NCBI RefSeq assembly: GCF_030287405.1
Contig: NZ_JASVVV010000005.1
Span: 62,001-126,000, forward strand
Direction: 5' to 3'
DNA: 64,000 nucleotides
Source of the DNA: Halalkalicoccus sp. NIPERK01
Lineage (GTDB): Archaea > Halobacteriota > Halobacteria > Halobacteriales > Halalkalicoccaceae
Both the position numbers and the translations under genes were made by a program. The notes under the pieces are model-generated. The model was given only the letters and a program-made list of their open reading frames with translations, did no database searches and was not told the origin of the DNA. Below are positions 45,701-54,544 of this stretch, one piece after another (position 1 is the stretch's first letter; the number at the start of each line of letters is the position of its first letter).

Positions 45701-46126
45701 ACGTTCTATTATGCACTAGAGTCTGAACTCTCACAGTGGGAACGAGCGGTTGAGAATCAAAAACGTGCCCAACAGTACACTCAAGCCGGAGAGAAACGAC
45801 AACGTGCAGTTGAGGAACTATGTTGGGACGACAAAGCGGGTTTTTACTTCGATTACTGCTGGTCTGAGGGTCAACGGACCAAGACATGGTCGCTTGCAGC
45901 AGTTGCGCCGCTGTTTTGCGGGATGGCAACGGAAGACCAAGCAGCTGCGATCGCAACCCGTCTTGAAGAACGCTTTTTGCACCCCGGCGGGTTGGCAACG
46001 ACGCTGGCGGAGTCAGGCGAACAGTGGGATTACCCGAATGGGTGGGTCCCACTTCACTGGATGGCAGTCGTCGGTCTCTATCGGTATGGCCATGACCGAC
46101 TCGCAGAGATAATTGCGGGCCGGTAG
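45692..46126 (+). pseudogene. Trehalase (GH37) C-terminal fragment
   Basis: From about 45692 the frame encodes the last 140 residues of a GH37 trehalase: YALESELSQWERAV, ELCWDDKAGFYFDYCW, KTWSLAAVAPLFCGMATEDQ, GGLATTLAESGEQWDYPNGW (trehalase signature 2, QWD-x-PNGW) and PLHWMAVVGLYRYGHDRLAE. The open frame extends upstream to 45548 only through antisense LURP-one sequence. The catalytic Asp and most of the barrel are missing, so it is inactive. It once would have cleaved trehalose to two glucoses. Confidence 0.75.
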
Positions 46127-46200
46127 CTTGATCTCAACCGCGCAACGGTGTGTTGGTCATATCTATAAAAATTAATCATGTACAAACGCATGGATTACGT

Positions 46201-46620
46201 ATGGAAAAACACATCCTTGTGCCGATGACCCATGCCGAGGAATCGGATAAAGCATTAGAGTATGCGATCACGAATTTCCCGGATGCAGAATTCACAGTTA
46301 TTCACGTGATCAATCCGGGATATCAATACGGAGTAGAGGGGTATGTCGGCTACGAGCAGATCATGGAGCAAGAACGCCGAAAAGCTAACGAGCTCTTTGG
46401 GAAAGCAACGGAAATCGCAGCGAGTCACGGAGTAACGATTACAACCGAGCAACTAACGGGGCATACGCCAACAACTATTCTACAATATGCAGACGAACAG
46501 CAGGCTGACCAGATCGTGCTTGGGAGTCGCGGTAGAGGTGGCATTTCGCGACTGCTGTTGGGGAGCGTTGCTGAGGCTGTTACGCGGCGGTCATCGATTC
46601 CGGTAACGATCGTCCGGTGA
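46201..46620 (+). CDS. Universal stress protein (UspA type)
   Basis: The 139-residue protein MEKHILVPMTHAEESDKALE has the Rossmann-like Usp fold with an intact ATP-binding loop, VLGSRGRGGISRLLLGSVAE (G-x2-G-x9-G-S), and the ending SSIPVTIVR. It should bind ATP and dimerise. ATG 46201 is used because the first beta strand begins there and an A/T-rich TATA-like box (CTATAAAAATTA, near 46163) lies upstream. It is intact, in contrast to the broken homologue at 19.7-20.3 kb. Confidence 0.9.
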   Translation: MEKHILVPMTHAEESDKALEYAITNFPDAEFTVIHVINPGYQYGVEGYVGYEQIMEQERRKANELFGKATEIAASHGVTITTEQLTGHTPTTILQYADEQQADQIVLGSRGRGGISRLLLGSVAEAVTRRSSIPVTIVR

Positions 46621-46944
46621 CAGTGGAATGTTGGCTCCGTTCTCAAGGACGGTTTCGAACCGTGGGCAACATCGAGACGGCATCAAAAGCCATCCCTGTT
46701 ACGCGCCCGTGTAGGGTTTCACGACGACCGTCTCGGACATGGTGTGGTCATCGTCCCCGATTCCGGGGACAAGGTGGCCGTTGGCCCGTCCCAGCAACGA
46801 GCAGCCGCGTGGTCCCACCGCGAACAGTGCGACTGGACCGCGTTCGATCCTTCTGCCTTGCCGAGACTTGCTCGGCTTGATTCCGGTTGAGTCCGTTGGG
46901 AACGAGCGTCCGCAGACGCACGACGACACAGAGTGTGTCAGCGG
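46621..46944. other. Region without a supported gene
   Basis: A plus-strand frame without a start codon (VGFHDDRLGHGVVIVPDSGD and so on, to TGA near 46890) has coding-like composition but no recognisable family. It may be another gene remnant. Confidence 0.35.
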
Positions 46945-47211
46945 TCATGCTCTCGTCTCGTTTGGCAGGCGTTTCTGACAGCGGTAGCTGTCCTCGGATT
47001 GGGTAACGAGATCCGCCGCTATGAGAGTGTTCAGGACGGGATACAGCGTCAGTTTCTCGAGGCCAAGTACTGCGTGGAGTTCGTCAATCGTTGCCGACTC
47101 GCTGGTCCACAAGTACAGGTACACGAGCTTAGAGGTACTTGAGTCCAGACGAGGTGGTATCGGTTCGACAGTCGCTACTGACTGTTTGAGAGTGGGCTGT
47201 TGGGAGTTCAT
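46945..47211 (-). CDS. Small winged-helix (MarR/TrmB-like) regulator
   Basis: The 88-residue protein contains SSTSKLVYLYLWTSESATID, ELHAVLGLEKLTLYPVLNTL and IAADLVTQSEDSYRC, a single winged helix with a Pro/Thr-rich leader. Small haloarchaeal proteins of this type are chromosomal or plasmid regulators of unknown target. The start is ATG 47211. Nothing downstream suggests an operon. Confidence 0.75.
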   Translation of the reverse strand: MNSQQPTLKQSVATVEPIPPRLDSSTSKLVYLYLWTSESATIDELHAVLGLEKLTLYPVLNTLIAADLVTQSEDSYRCQKRLPNETRA

Positions 47212-47563
47212 GGCGTTGGAATTTGGGTAGGAGACGTGTGGGATGGTTTGATGGGGCTGGGTACTACTCTTGTCTCAACTATGTTCTCAAGCGACGACCA
47301 CTTAGCCTCTTATAATATTCAACACGAGGGGGATAGAGCAGTTGGCTCCGCTCCGGAGATATCAATAGCATCTAGAAGACAGCTCAGGTCCCCTCTCATT
47401 ACGGCGTGGTAGATCGGGGAGCGAGTTCGCGAATAAGACTGTTCAGCTAGTAGTTTCCTGGGAGATGAGGAGGAATTAGTAGTTAGGTCGACGAAGCATG
47501 ATGGATGGTCGTGTATGACTCGTTTCGACTCACGGATCGTCGACCGCCGGTGGTGCCCGCGCG
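47212..47563. other. Region without a supported gene
   Basis: This intergenic stretch has several short A/T-rich segments but no motif, repeat or coding frame that could be supported. Confidence 0.4.
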
Positions 47564-47950
47564 ACTGATCTCATCCTCTCCGTCGACCGATCAGCGATAC
47601 GCGACGGGAAACTGGATGAACTCAAGGCGGCCATGTCGGGGCTGACCGACTTCGTCGAAGCCAACGAGTCAGACATCCTCTCGTACGAAGTCTACTTCAG
47701 CGGTGACGGGGACCGAATGACAGTCGTCCACATGCACTCCGATCCAGCGACGCTTGAATATCACGTGGACGCTGCCGGTCCAAAATTCTCCCCGGTTGGT
47801 GAACTCCTTGAGCTTGAGGCGATCGATGTGTACGGCGACCCTGGTGAGGACCTCCTCCAACGGTTGCGCGAAAAGGCATCGACGTTGGGGACTGGGCGTG
47901 TCTCGATACACGACTTGCACGAGGGATTCGACCGCATCACGACAGGCTGA
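47564..47950 (+). pseudogene. ABM-like protein, paralogue lacking a start codon
   Basis: From 47564 the frame reads TDLILSVDRSAIRDGKLDEL, FVEANESDILSYEVYFSGDG, MTVVHMHSDPATLEYHVDAA and GPKFSPVGELLELEAIDVYG, closely parallel to the intact protein at 14901-15290 (MTDFVVYIDQSTVRDGTLK). The codon where ATG is expected reads GCG, and no other start precedes it before an in-frame TGA. Initiation at the internal ATG 47633 would drop the first strand and helix. Either the gene is dead or a shortened product is made. Confidence 0.55.
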
Positions 47951-47958
47951 GTTCGGAG

Positions 47959-48102
47959 CGGGAGTATTCAGCAGCCGACGAAACAACCGATCTGCAGGCG
48001 ATCAAATACGCGAGTTACTGTGCAACGCTGACAGCAGAAGACGTCCACCAGGAGTATCGGCAGTTCTGCAATTCACGTCGTGAAGAAAGCGTTCTGTGGG
48101 GG
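47959..48102 (+). pseudogene. Nuclease (DUF91/NucS-like) internal fragment
   Basis: The frame EYSAADETTDLQAIKYASYC, then ATLTAEDVHQEYRQFCNSRR, corresponds to the middle of haloarchaeal PD-(D/E)XK/NucS-like proteins (the 'LQAIKYASYC' helix). It has no start and continues open into unrelated sequence as far as the VapB gene. The C-terminal part of the same family is found at 27.8-28.0 kb. Confidence 0.5.
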
Positions 48103-48294
48103 CATCGTGTGGGCGTACCCGTCGACGAACGCTGGTGGCTCGTCCGAGTTTCTCTGACGATCGCGGCGAGATGGGATCTGGGGCCGATTCTACTTCCTCA
48201 CTCCCCTGCAATCAGACCGTTTTCTGAACCCTTCGTACGATCGTGCTATTTCCTCCCATTCTTTATTAGTCTGCACACACAACTGTGTATTGGA

Positions 48295-48537
48295 ATGGCG
48301 ACCAAAACGATCTCGCTTGACGAGGAGGCCTACGAACGGCTCAAAGCCCGCAAACGGGAGGGAGAATCCTTCTCGGAGGTCGTCAAACGAATCGCAGGCG
48401 AACGGTCTTGGGCCGAGGTCGCAGGCATCCTCTCTGAGGACGAGGCGGACGACCTCGAAGCAATCATCGAGGATGGACGGGAACGCTCCCGCGACCGCCG
48501 TAACCGCCTCGCTGACGACCTTCGGGGCAAGGAATGA
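48295..48537 (+). CDS. vapB: VapB-type antitoxin
   Basis: The 80-residue protein MATKTISLDEEAYERLKARK, with EGESFSEVVKRIAGERSW, is a ribbon-helix-type antitoxin (DUF217/VapB family) with a charged, toxin-binding C-terminus (RERSRDRRNRLADDLRGKE). The ATG at 48295 is about 30 bases after a TTTATTAG box. It overlaps the VapC start by ATGA. The N-terminus binds the operator DNA and the C-terminus neutralises the PIN toxin. Confidence 0.9.
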   Translation: MATKTISLDEEAYERLKARKREGESFSEVVKRIAGERSWAEVAGILSEDEADDLEAIIEDGRERSRDRRNRLADDLRGKE

Positions 48538-48926
48538 TCGAGGACACCTCGTTTATCATCGATATCCTTCATGATGACTCCGAGGCCGTCCGATTTCTCG
48601 ATATCATCGAGTCCGAACACCGACCAGAACGCCTTGCCAGCATTACCGTACTCGAACTTTACGAGGCCGTCCCGCAGTTGGATGCCCCGAAAGAGCGCCG
48701 CCAGAAGATACTCGCTGTCCTCGACTCCCGCCACGCCATCCCCGGTGACGCAAAGGTAATGCGAAAGGCTGGGAAACTCTCAGGCGAACTTATCACATCC
48801 GGACAAGAAATCGACCGCGAAGACTGCATCATCGCCGCTACCGCTCTTCTCCACGACGAGCCCATTGTCACCCGGAACGTTGACCACTTCGAACGCATCG
48901 ATGGTCTCGACGTACGAACATACTGA
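48534..48926 (+). CDS. vapC: PIN-domain toxin VapC
   Basis: The 130-residue PIN RNase has its acidic residues at MIEDTSFIIDILHD (Asp-4), VLELYEAV (Glu), EDCIIAATALL (Asp) and VTRNVDHFERI. It is translationally coupled to vapB by a four-base overlap. It is a second toxin-antitoxin module in the window, unrelated in antitoxin type to the pair at 25.2-25.9 kb. Confidence 0.92.
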   Translation: MIEDTSFIIDILHDDSEAVRFLDIIESEHRPERLASITVLELYEAVPQLDAPKERRQKILAVLDSRHAIPGDAKVMRKAGKLSGELITSGQEIDREDCIIAATALLHDEPIVTRNVDHFERIDGLDVRTY

Positions 48927-48968
48927 TCTCTAGTGAGTACCCCGTGAAGTCACCACCGTATAAGGGTT

Positions 48969-49145
48969 CTAACGGTGAGTATTAGAACCCGATTGCCTGA
49001 CCGTCTCGCCGGAGTTCGAGCCGCCAATCAAGGTCCCGTCTTCGGTGTGGTAGATAAGTCGTCCGCCACCGTAGTGGCCGGCATTGGGAACGAAGTACTC
49101 CTTTTCGGGGAGTCTAGTTGCGATCGACACCAACGTCGCAACTAT
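48969..49145 (-). pseudogene. Unidentified C-terminal fragment
   Basis: The minus-strand frame below the creatininase gene reads VATLVSIATRLPEKEYFVPN, then AGHYGGGRLIYHTEDGTLIG and GSNSGETVRQSG to the end. The Gly-rich 'DGTLIGGSN' ending resembles the tail of Ntn-type or dehydrogenase-like enzymes but is not assigned. The upstream part is only a shadow of the creatininase gene, so this is a detached tail. Confidence 0.3.
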
Positions 49146-49164
49146 GTGTTGAACCGATCTGGCC

Positions 49165-49992
49165 TCAAGTATCCCACTGCTCTTGTGCACGGTCTGGGCG
49201 TTGGCGCTGGTAGATCTCGTCGCGAACGTCTTGGAACGTGTTGATGAGTTCGGCGACAGCGTGGGTGATCGTCTCGAAGTAGTCTTCGCCGAGTTCTGCA
49301 GTTGCATCACTTGGATCGCCCCAGACGCCAGTTTCACTAATCCGGTAGTACGCGCCCTTGCCAATGAGTAAATGATCCAATAGTGCTGCAGGGTTCTCGA
49401 TGTCCATCGGCAGATCAGGAGCGTCAAAGGCCGTATTTTCGAGATCGACAAGGTCCTCATCAATAGCCAGTACCGCCGCCGTTTCCCCGATATTCGCGTG
49501 CCAGCCGGCATCGAATGATAGGTACTCTTCCATGTCTTCACTACTTAACGCATCCCAATAGGGGAATGCATACACGTAGTTCTCTTCGGGCAAGTCGTGT
49601 GACGCCTGATTGGCCCCGACTTTTGCTGCCCAGTCATTAGTGAGGTGGCCGGACAGAAACACGATATCAGTGAATCCGGCTTCGGCCAACGAATATGCGA
49701 TATCGTGTACTACCGTTGCTAGGGTTCTGTACGTGAGGTATGTGATGCCCGCGTATCCGGCGTGCATGTCCGATGCGCCATAGTTTATCGGTGGACCGAC
49801 AAGCGCGTCAACGTCCTCTGCAATGCGTTCGCAGATTTCCGTTGGAATGAAAGCATCAGTCCCCATCGCAAGGTGCTCGCCGTGCTGTTCGGTTGTTCCG
49901 ACTGGAATCAACGCCGTTGGTGTCTCTGCGCGGTCTAAGTACGATTCGACCTCGGGATGTCTCATCTCATCAAGTCTGTGAGTGTCCGGCAT
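49165..49992 (-). CDS. Creatininase-family amidohydrolase
   Basis: This 275-residue metal-dependent hydrolase shows IPVGTTEQHGEHLAMGTDAF, the family's metal-binding EQHG-x-H-x4-TD segment, at about residues 30-49. It also has GPPINYGASDMHAGYAGITY, VFLSGHLTNDWAAKV and DAGWHANIGETAAVLAID. The second and third motifs are more usually GHGGN and HAGExETS, so the protein is a divergent member. Relatives hydrolyse creatinine, formamidopyrimidine-type or cyclic amide substrates. It stands alone, on the opposite strand to its neighbours. Confidence 0.85.
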   Translation of the reverse strand: MPDTHRLDEMRHPEVESYLDRAETPTALIPVGTTEQHGEHLAMGTDAFIPTEICERIAEDVDALVGPPINYGASDMHAGYAGITYLTYRTLATVVHDIAYSLAEAGFTDIVFLSGHLTNDWAAKVGANQASHDLPEENYVYAFPYWDALSSEDMEEYLSFDAGWHANIGETAAVLAIDEDLVDLENTAFDAPDLPMDIENPAALLDHLLIGKGAYYRISETGVWGDPSDATAELGEDYFETITHAVAELINTFQDVRDEIYQRQRPDRAQEQWDT

Positions 49993-50147
49993 GGTGTCGT
50001 GTAGGCCAAGCTATTCGATAAATCATTCCTCCAATCCCATTTTACTGAATCCGCTTACGACCGCCGTCCGGCAGCTAACTAATCTATATGGGGTATATGG
50101 TTACCGGGCGTCCGCAGTTCCTGGCCATCTACGTGCTCGAACTCGTG

Positions 50148-50486
50148 CTACTCGTCACACTCCGGGTTCTCAAACACGACGATTTCGTACCCAGTTGAGA
50201 TTTCGATCCACCCGGTATCGAACGTCCAGTGGTGCAATCGACACAGTGCGATTCCAGTCCGGATATCGTCACGACCGTTCTTACTGCGTGGATAGATATG
50301 CGCAGCTTCAACCACCGGTGTTCCAGCGGGTGGGCGACGGTTCGCACCACAGACAGCATAGGTTCCGTCGTAGGTCTCGAGGACGGGTTTACGAAAAGCT
50401 CGGTCGCGTGTTCGTCGGCGGGCCGTCGTACATTCGGTTCTGTCCTCGGTGAGCTGTGGCTCAGATTCGAGAACGGATTGTTCGCG
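50148..50486 (-). pseudogene. HNH endonuclease fragment
   Basis: A minus-strand frame after TAG (50487-50489), with no start codon, reads SVLESEPQLTEDRTECTTAR, AFRKPVLETYDGTYAVCGAN, VVEAAHIYPRSKNGRDDIRT and GIALCRLHHWTFDTGWIEIS to TAG 50148. The AHI, N/D and LHH positions are those of an HNH nuclease with a CxxC-type zinc knuckle, here partly AVCGA. The 5' part with the start is missing, so it is a remnant. Confidence 0.6.
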
Positions 50487-50753
50487 CTAACCCAAATGCG
50501 GGTATATCACATACGTACTCCTACTGAGTGTCTCTTCACCTCAGATGAAACAGGACAGTTCGTCGTGATCGAACTGAAACGAGATCGGGCTGATGAGACC
50601 ACTGATATCACGCCGGAACGATAGATACCCAATAAATAGGATAGGAAATATCATATATCTATAGTTATTTATAATAATATGGGATTAATATATTTGATGG
50701 ATGCGTAGTACTCAAGAAGGGCATCAACGACCCCCTAGACAATATCATCAACT

Positions 50754-52073
50754 ATGAAACGAAGATCATTCTTGAAGACAACAGCAGCATCGTTCGGGCT
50801 GGCGACCGTTGGGACGGCAAGCGCCAAACCGGACCGAGATAACTATCGACCAGGTGGGCCAAAGCTCGGCAGTTCAAAATCGATCAATCTGAATGCGTTC
50901 CACACGAATGAGGAACTCACGAGAGAACTCGAAGCCATAGATCGAAAAAGCAATCGTGTCTCACTAGAAGAGATCGGCCGCTCGGCCGGACGCAATGATC
51001 CGATCTGGGAAGTTCAGGTTGGTAACGGCGATACGGAGGTCCATCTCATCACACAGATCCACGGAGACGAGGCGATTGGAACTGAGGTAGCGCTCAAAGT
51101 AATCAAGAGCCTCGGTATGAGCAACTCACGGCAGGTCAATCACATCCTTGATAACCTTTCGTTCACCATTATTCCGCGGGTCAATCCCGACGGTGCGATG
51201 TACCACTATGACTTCGACGGTGATGGTGATGCCGAGTGGGTTGGCCGTCGTCAGAATACTCAGTCTTGGACGGAGGGTGAGTCACAGTATCGGCCATATT
51301 ACTACTCTACCTCTCCCGGTGGCGATCCAGGCTACGACATGAACCGTGATTTCAACATCCAGCCACCATCAGAATTCAACCCACGGACGGACGCTGAAGA
51401 GGAGTGGTGGTCCGATGAGCAATATCTGGATATGCCGTATGAGGGACATACGCTCTTCAGGAGTGGCCTGCGGTTGGCGCCTGAAGTCAGAGCCGTCACG
51501 GAATCGTTTATCGACGCCGATCCCGATTACGCGATTACGCATCACCACAAGGGCGGGAACCTTTATCCAGACTCTGGTGATGAGAACAAGCCTGCTAAAC
51601 AGACCCTCATGAGCGTGATGGCAGCCTACGGTGAGGATTATCTCGATCGCTCACCGTTCTATCCCGCAACTCATGAGCCCGTCACCGATGCTGTCAACCC
51701 ATTTCTTGATTATGAAACGAGCACACGCTCAATCAAGTTGAACTCGCTGGTGATCGACGCACTGGCCCAGCGGGGTAACAGTATCTTCGACAGCATCACC
51801 CGATATGGCTACTACCCACTATGGGGATCGTACCTCGACAGTTTGAGTCCTAATATCGCCAACGATGCCAATAGCGTCGCGGGAATGCTCTACGAAGTCG
51901 CCTATCAGACCGATGATCTCGGTCAGAAAGGCCTTGGTCGGCAGATGGAACTCACGAAAGTCGGGTTTCTCGAGTCGTTCGACGCACTCGCCGACGACCC
52001 CGAACTGGCTGATTACAGCGTTGAGACGTACTTTGACACCCCATTGTACGGCGAGGGGATTCAATCACGATGA
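50754..52073 (+). CDS. M14-type zinc carboxypeptidase, Tat-exported
   Basis: The 439-residue precursor has a twin-arginine signal (MKRRSFLKTTAASFGLATVG, then TASA). The mature protein is an M14 carboxypeptidase: HGDEAIGTEVAL gives the HxxE zinc pair near residue 103, NPDGAMYHYDF follows, and THHHKGGNLYPDSGDENKP carries the third His. It should act outside the cell on peptides or cell-surface material. It overlaps the subtilase gene by four bases (ATGA), so the two exported peptidases form an operon. Confidence 0.9.
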   Translation: MKRRSFLKTTAASFGLATVGTASAKPDRDNYRPGGPKLGSSKSINLNAFHTNEELTRELEAIDRKSNRVSLEEIGRSAGRNDPIWEVQVGNGDTEVHLITQIHGDEAIGTEVALKVIKSLGMSNSRQVNHILDNLSFTIIPRVNPDGAMYHYDFDGDGDAEWVGRRQNTQSWTEGESQYRPYYYSTSPGGDPGYDMNRDFNIQPPSEFNPRTDAEEEWWSDEQYLDMPYEGHTLFRSGLRLAPEVRAVTESFIDADPDYAITHHHKGGNLYPDSGDENKPAKQTLMSVMAAYGEDYLDRSPFYPATHEPVTDAVNPFLDYETSTRSIKLNSLVIDALAQRGNSIFDSITRYGYYPLWGSYLDSLSPNIANDANSVAGMLYEVAYQTDDLGQKGLGRQMELTKVGFLESFDALADDPELADYSVETYFDTPLYGEGIQSR

Positions 52074-53419
52074 CACGGACACATCTTCACCGTCGACACG
52101 TACTGAAATCAGTAGGTGTATCGCTCGGTGCTCTCACACTGGGATCGTCGCTCGCAGCAGGTGAATCGACCCAACGGTTTATCGTCGATAGCACAAGCCT
52201 TCGAAACGAAGATGATGTCGAGATCATCCACGATCTGAGTCCCGTTGACCTTCTTGTGGTGCAGGCAACCGAAGAGCAGCTCAGTGGTTCGCGAGCCGAG
52301 TTCGCACCGGATATGCGTATGGCACGCGACCCATACGAACCGGTACGTCAGGAGACGATTGACTACCCCGAGGAAGGTGATGACCTGTACCAGTATCAGT
52401 GGGATAAGCAGGACCAAGGGATTCCCGAGGTTCACGACATCACCAGGGGAGAAGGGACTCGAGTCGCGATCATCGATTCCGGTATCGCGGCTGGTCATCC
52501 CGATCTCGATGGACAAGTCGACCTCGATCTCTCGAAAAGCTTTGCTACCGACGAGTACGGGATCGGAGAGCCCTACGGAGGGGCACACGGCACACACGTT
52601 GCGGGTATCGTTGCCGCCAATGATCGAACGGAAGGTGGTGTTATCGGCTCCGCGCCCGGAACTGACCTCGTTGATCTGCGTGTCTTCGATGCAACACTCA
52701 ATAGCCGCGGTCAGGAGGATCTCCCTCCCGAGTACTGGGGTGAGACATGGATGGGGTCGGTTATTGCGGCTCTCGTCTACGCTGCCGAGATCGGCTGTGA
52801 CGCTGTGAATCTTAGCCTCGGTTGGACGTGGAACATGCGCGAGGAGGGCTGGAGCAAATTCTGGGGGAAAGTCCATCAACGCGTCGGGAACTATGCACGA
52901 CGACGAGGAACTCTCCATACGCATGCGAGTGGCAACTGGGGTGAGAGCCTCCAGTTTAACTGAGACGAGACGGACTCGTCCCAAACTGCTGGTGGAATCA
53001 CAACCAGCGCTACGGGTCTACTTGGATTCGATCCTGCTACTGGCGAGTATGAGGAACCGCCCCACTCACCGGCGACCTATACGACACATGGCGTTGGTGC
53101 GGTTGACATCGCTGCACCAGGTGGAAAAGGTGGTGAGTTCACGTACGATAATATCGTGAACACAGTCGCGTATCCACAGTTCGCTGAGGATGGTACGTAT
53201 CTCGGTGCTGAGTACGGATATGACTGGTTTGCAGGGACCTCGATGGCTGCACCTCAAGTAGCGGGGGCAGCTGCCCTCGTAAAGGGCCACAATCAGCGCT
53301 ACAACAGTAATCAGGTCAGAAATTCGCTTCTGAAGACTGCTGTAATTCCAGACGGGTACGAAAAGAAATACTACGGGCGAGGTGGCTATCTCGATACCTT
53401 GACAGCACTACGGGAGTAG
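52070..53419 (+). pseudogene. Subtilisin-like serine protease (S8), Tat-exported, with internal stop
   Basis: One frame of 449 codons spans an S8 protease with a single TGA at codon 298 (52961-52963). Before it: Tat signal HRRHVLKSVGVSLGAL, Asp motif VAIIDSGIAAGHPDLD and His motif HGTHVAGIVAAND. After it, in the same frame: DETDSSQTAGGITTSATGLL, VDIAAPGGKGG and the Ser motif GTSMAAPQVAGAAAL (Ser-391). The stop lies between the catalytic residues, so only readthrough or a sequence error would give an active enzyme. Confidence 0.8.
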
Positions 53420-53955
53420 ATAATTTCAATCTGTTACCTAGACGGCCTGCAGGCAACGCTCTGCTGCATCATCCTCTCTATCAGCACACCCATCTTCTGT
53501 AATTCATATTTGAAGATGGGGGTCTTGGGACGGTATATTCGCTTCAGCAGCGTGAACAGTCGTTACCTCCTCGTTGGTATTCTCGTATGTAATCTCGACC
53601 ATGAGGGAACCAGTCCTTTGAGACAGATCGATCATTCCGTATCCGTGAGTGGCGATCTCCCTTGCAGTGGAAGGCTTGTGCAACATCAGCTGACTCTGGA
53701 GACAAAAGTTGCACAAGGCGGCTGGTTATATCTCTGTATAACTTGGAGGGCATTACATTTGATCATATCTCAGGATCGACAGCTACAGTTTCCAAACGAA
53801 GGGGAGACTTCTTGTAGTCCGAAGCAGGGGTGAGTGGAATCGCCGATACCGTCCGACTATTTCTCTTGGACCAACCTCGCCTTTAGAGCGATCTTAGCAT
53901 CTTTTCTGACAGAATGAAAATATATATTGGAGTAGTAACAAACTGTACTACTGCT
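53420..53955. other. Region without a supported gene
   Basis: A minus-strand frame of 70 residues (53504-53716, containing MVEITYENTNEEVTTVHAAE) is open but unassigned; its N-terminal part overlaps the inverted repeat at 53675. No other gene is supported. Confidence 0.4.
53675..53717. repeat. Inverted repeat CTTGTGCAAC...GTTGCACAAG
   Basis: Perfect 10-bp arms at 53675-53684 and 53708-53717 enclose 23 bases. This is the second copy of the inverted repeat found at 20362-20405, with a different spacer sequence. Confidence 0.75.
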
Positions 53956-54243
53956 ATGACAACAGTCAATGTCATCGATGGGGTGCGGTATGGCCTCGAT
54001 TTGATCGTCTATATCTTCGTCATTGGTCTCGCGACTGGATTTGGTCTCCTTATCGGGATTGCCATCGGCGGCGTCGATAATATTGTTTTTTCACTGGTTG
54101 GCGCACTCCTCGCTCTTGGGAGTTTTCTCGCCTTTTACGCGGGGATGATGGGGATTCTCTACAAGGTGATCGCAGATGGCGTGACCGTCGGTATGAACGC
54201 TGCAAACGAATCCTCCGAGACACGAACGCCTCGTCCCAAGTAG
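53956..54243 (+). CDS. Small membrane protein of unknown function
   Basis: The 95-residue protein MTTVNVIDGVRYGLDLIVYI has two or three hydrophobic helices (VYIFVIGLATGFGLLIGIAI; NIVFSLVGALLALGSFLAFY) separated by a short Gly-Val-Asp turn, and a charged C-terminal tail. I know no function. ATG 53956 is preferred; the upstream 14 residues are unlikely to be translated. Confidence 0.65.
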   Translation: MTTVNVIDGVRYGLDLIVYIFVIGLATGFGLLIGIAIGGVDNIVFSLVGALLALGSFLAFYAGMMGILYKVIADGVTVGMNAANESSETRTPRPK

Positions 54244-54331
54244 CTCTCTACGGTGTCCTATTTTCAGCGATCGCTCTGGGAACACGCCATCGAAGAATCC
54301 ATGTCCACCAGATCTGGCGCTCGATCGCTTC

Positions 54332-54544
54332 GTGGCTCATTCTTCTAATGGAGACGATGCGTGTTGGGCTGATCGCCGTCGTCTAGAGGTACCCTATGAG
54401 GAGACCGTCGTCGTTGACGGCCCACCGAAGCGCCTCGAGAAACGCGACCTCGTTAATGCCGTCTCGCTCGAAAATGACCACCTGCTCCTGATCTGCTCGC
54501 CGAGAGATGTCACGGGAGGCAGGTTAGCGCCTCCACTGAGCTAA
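54332..54544 (+). CDS. Short hypothetical frame convergent with LURP-one gene
   Basis: The 70-residue frame contains EVPYEETVVVDGPPKRLEKR and DLVNAVSLENDHLLLICSPR, of coding-like composition but unknown family. It ends four bases into the LURP-one stop region. It may be a remnant. Confidence 0.3.
   Translation: MAHSSNGDDACWADRRRLEVPYEETVVVDGPPKRLEKRDLVNAVSLENDHLLLICSPRDVTGGRLAPPLS

Noticed and set aside
46945-47211. The small winged-helix gene as an antitoxin of a toxin-antitoxin pair
   Set aside because: No PIN, RelE or other toxin-like gene is adjacent on the same strand.
52961-52963. TGA in the subtilase as selenocysteine
   Set aside because: No Cys-equivalent position is expected there in S8 proteases and haloarchaea are not known to use selenocysteine. 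A plain nonsense change is simpler.
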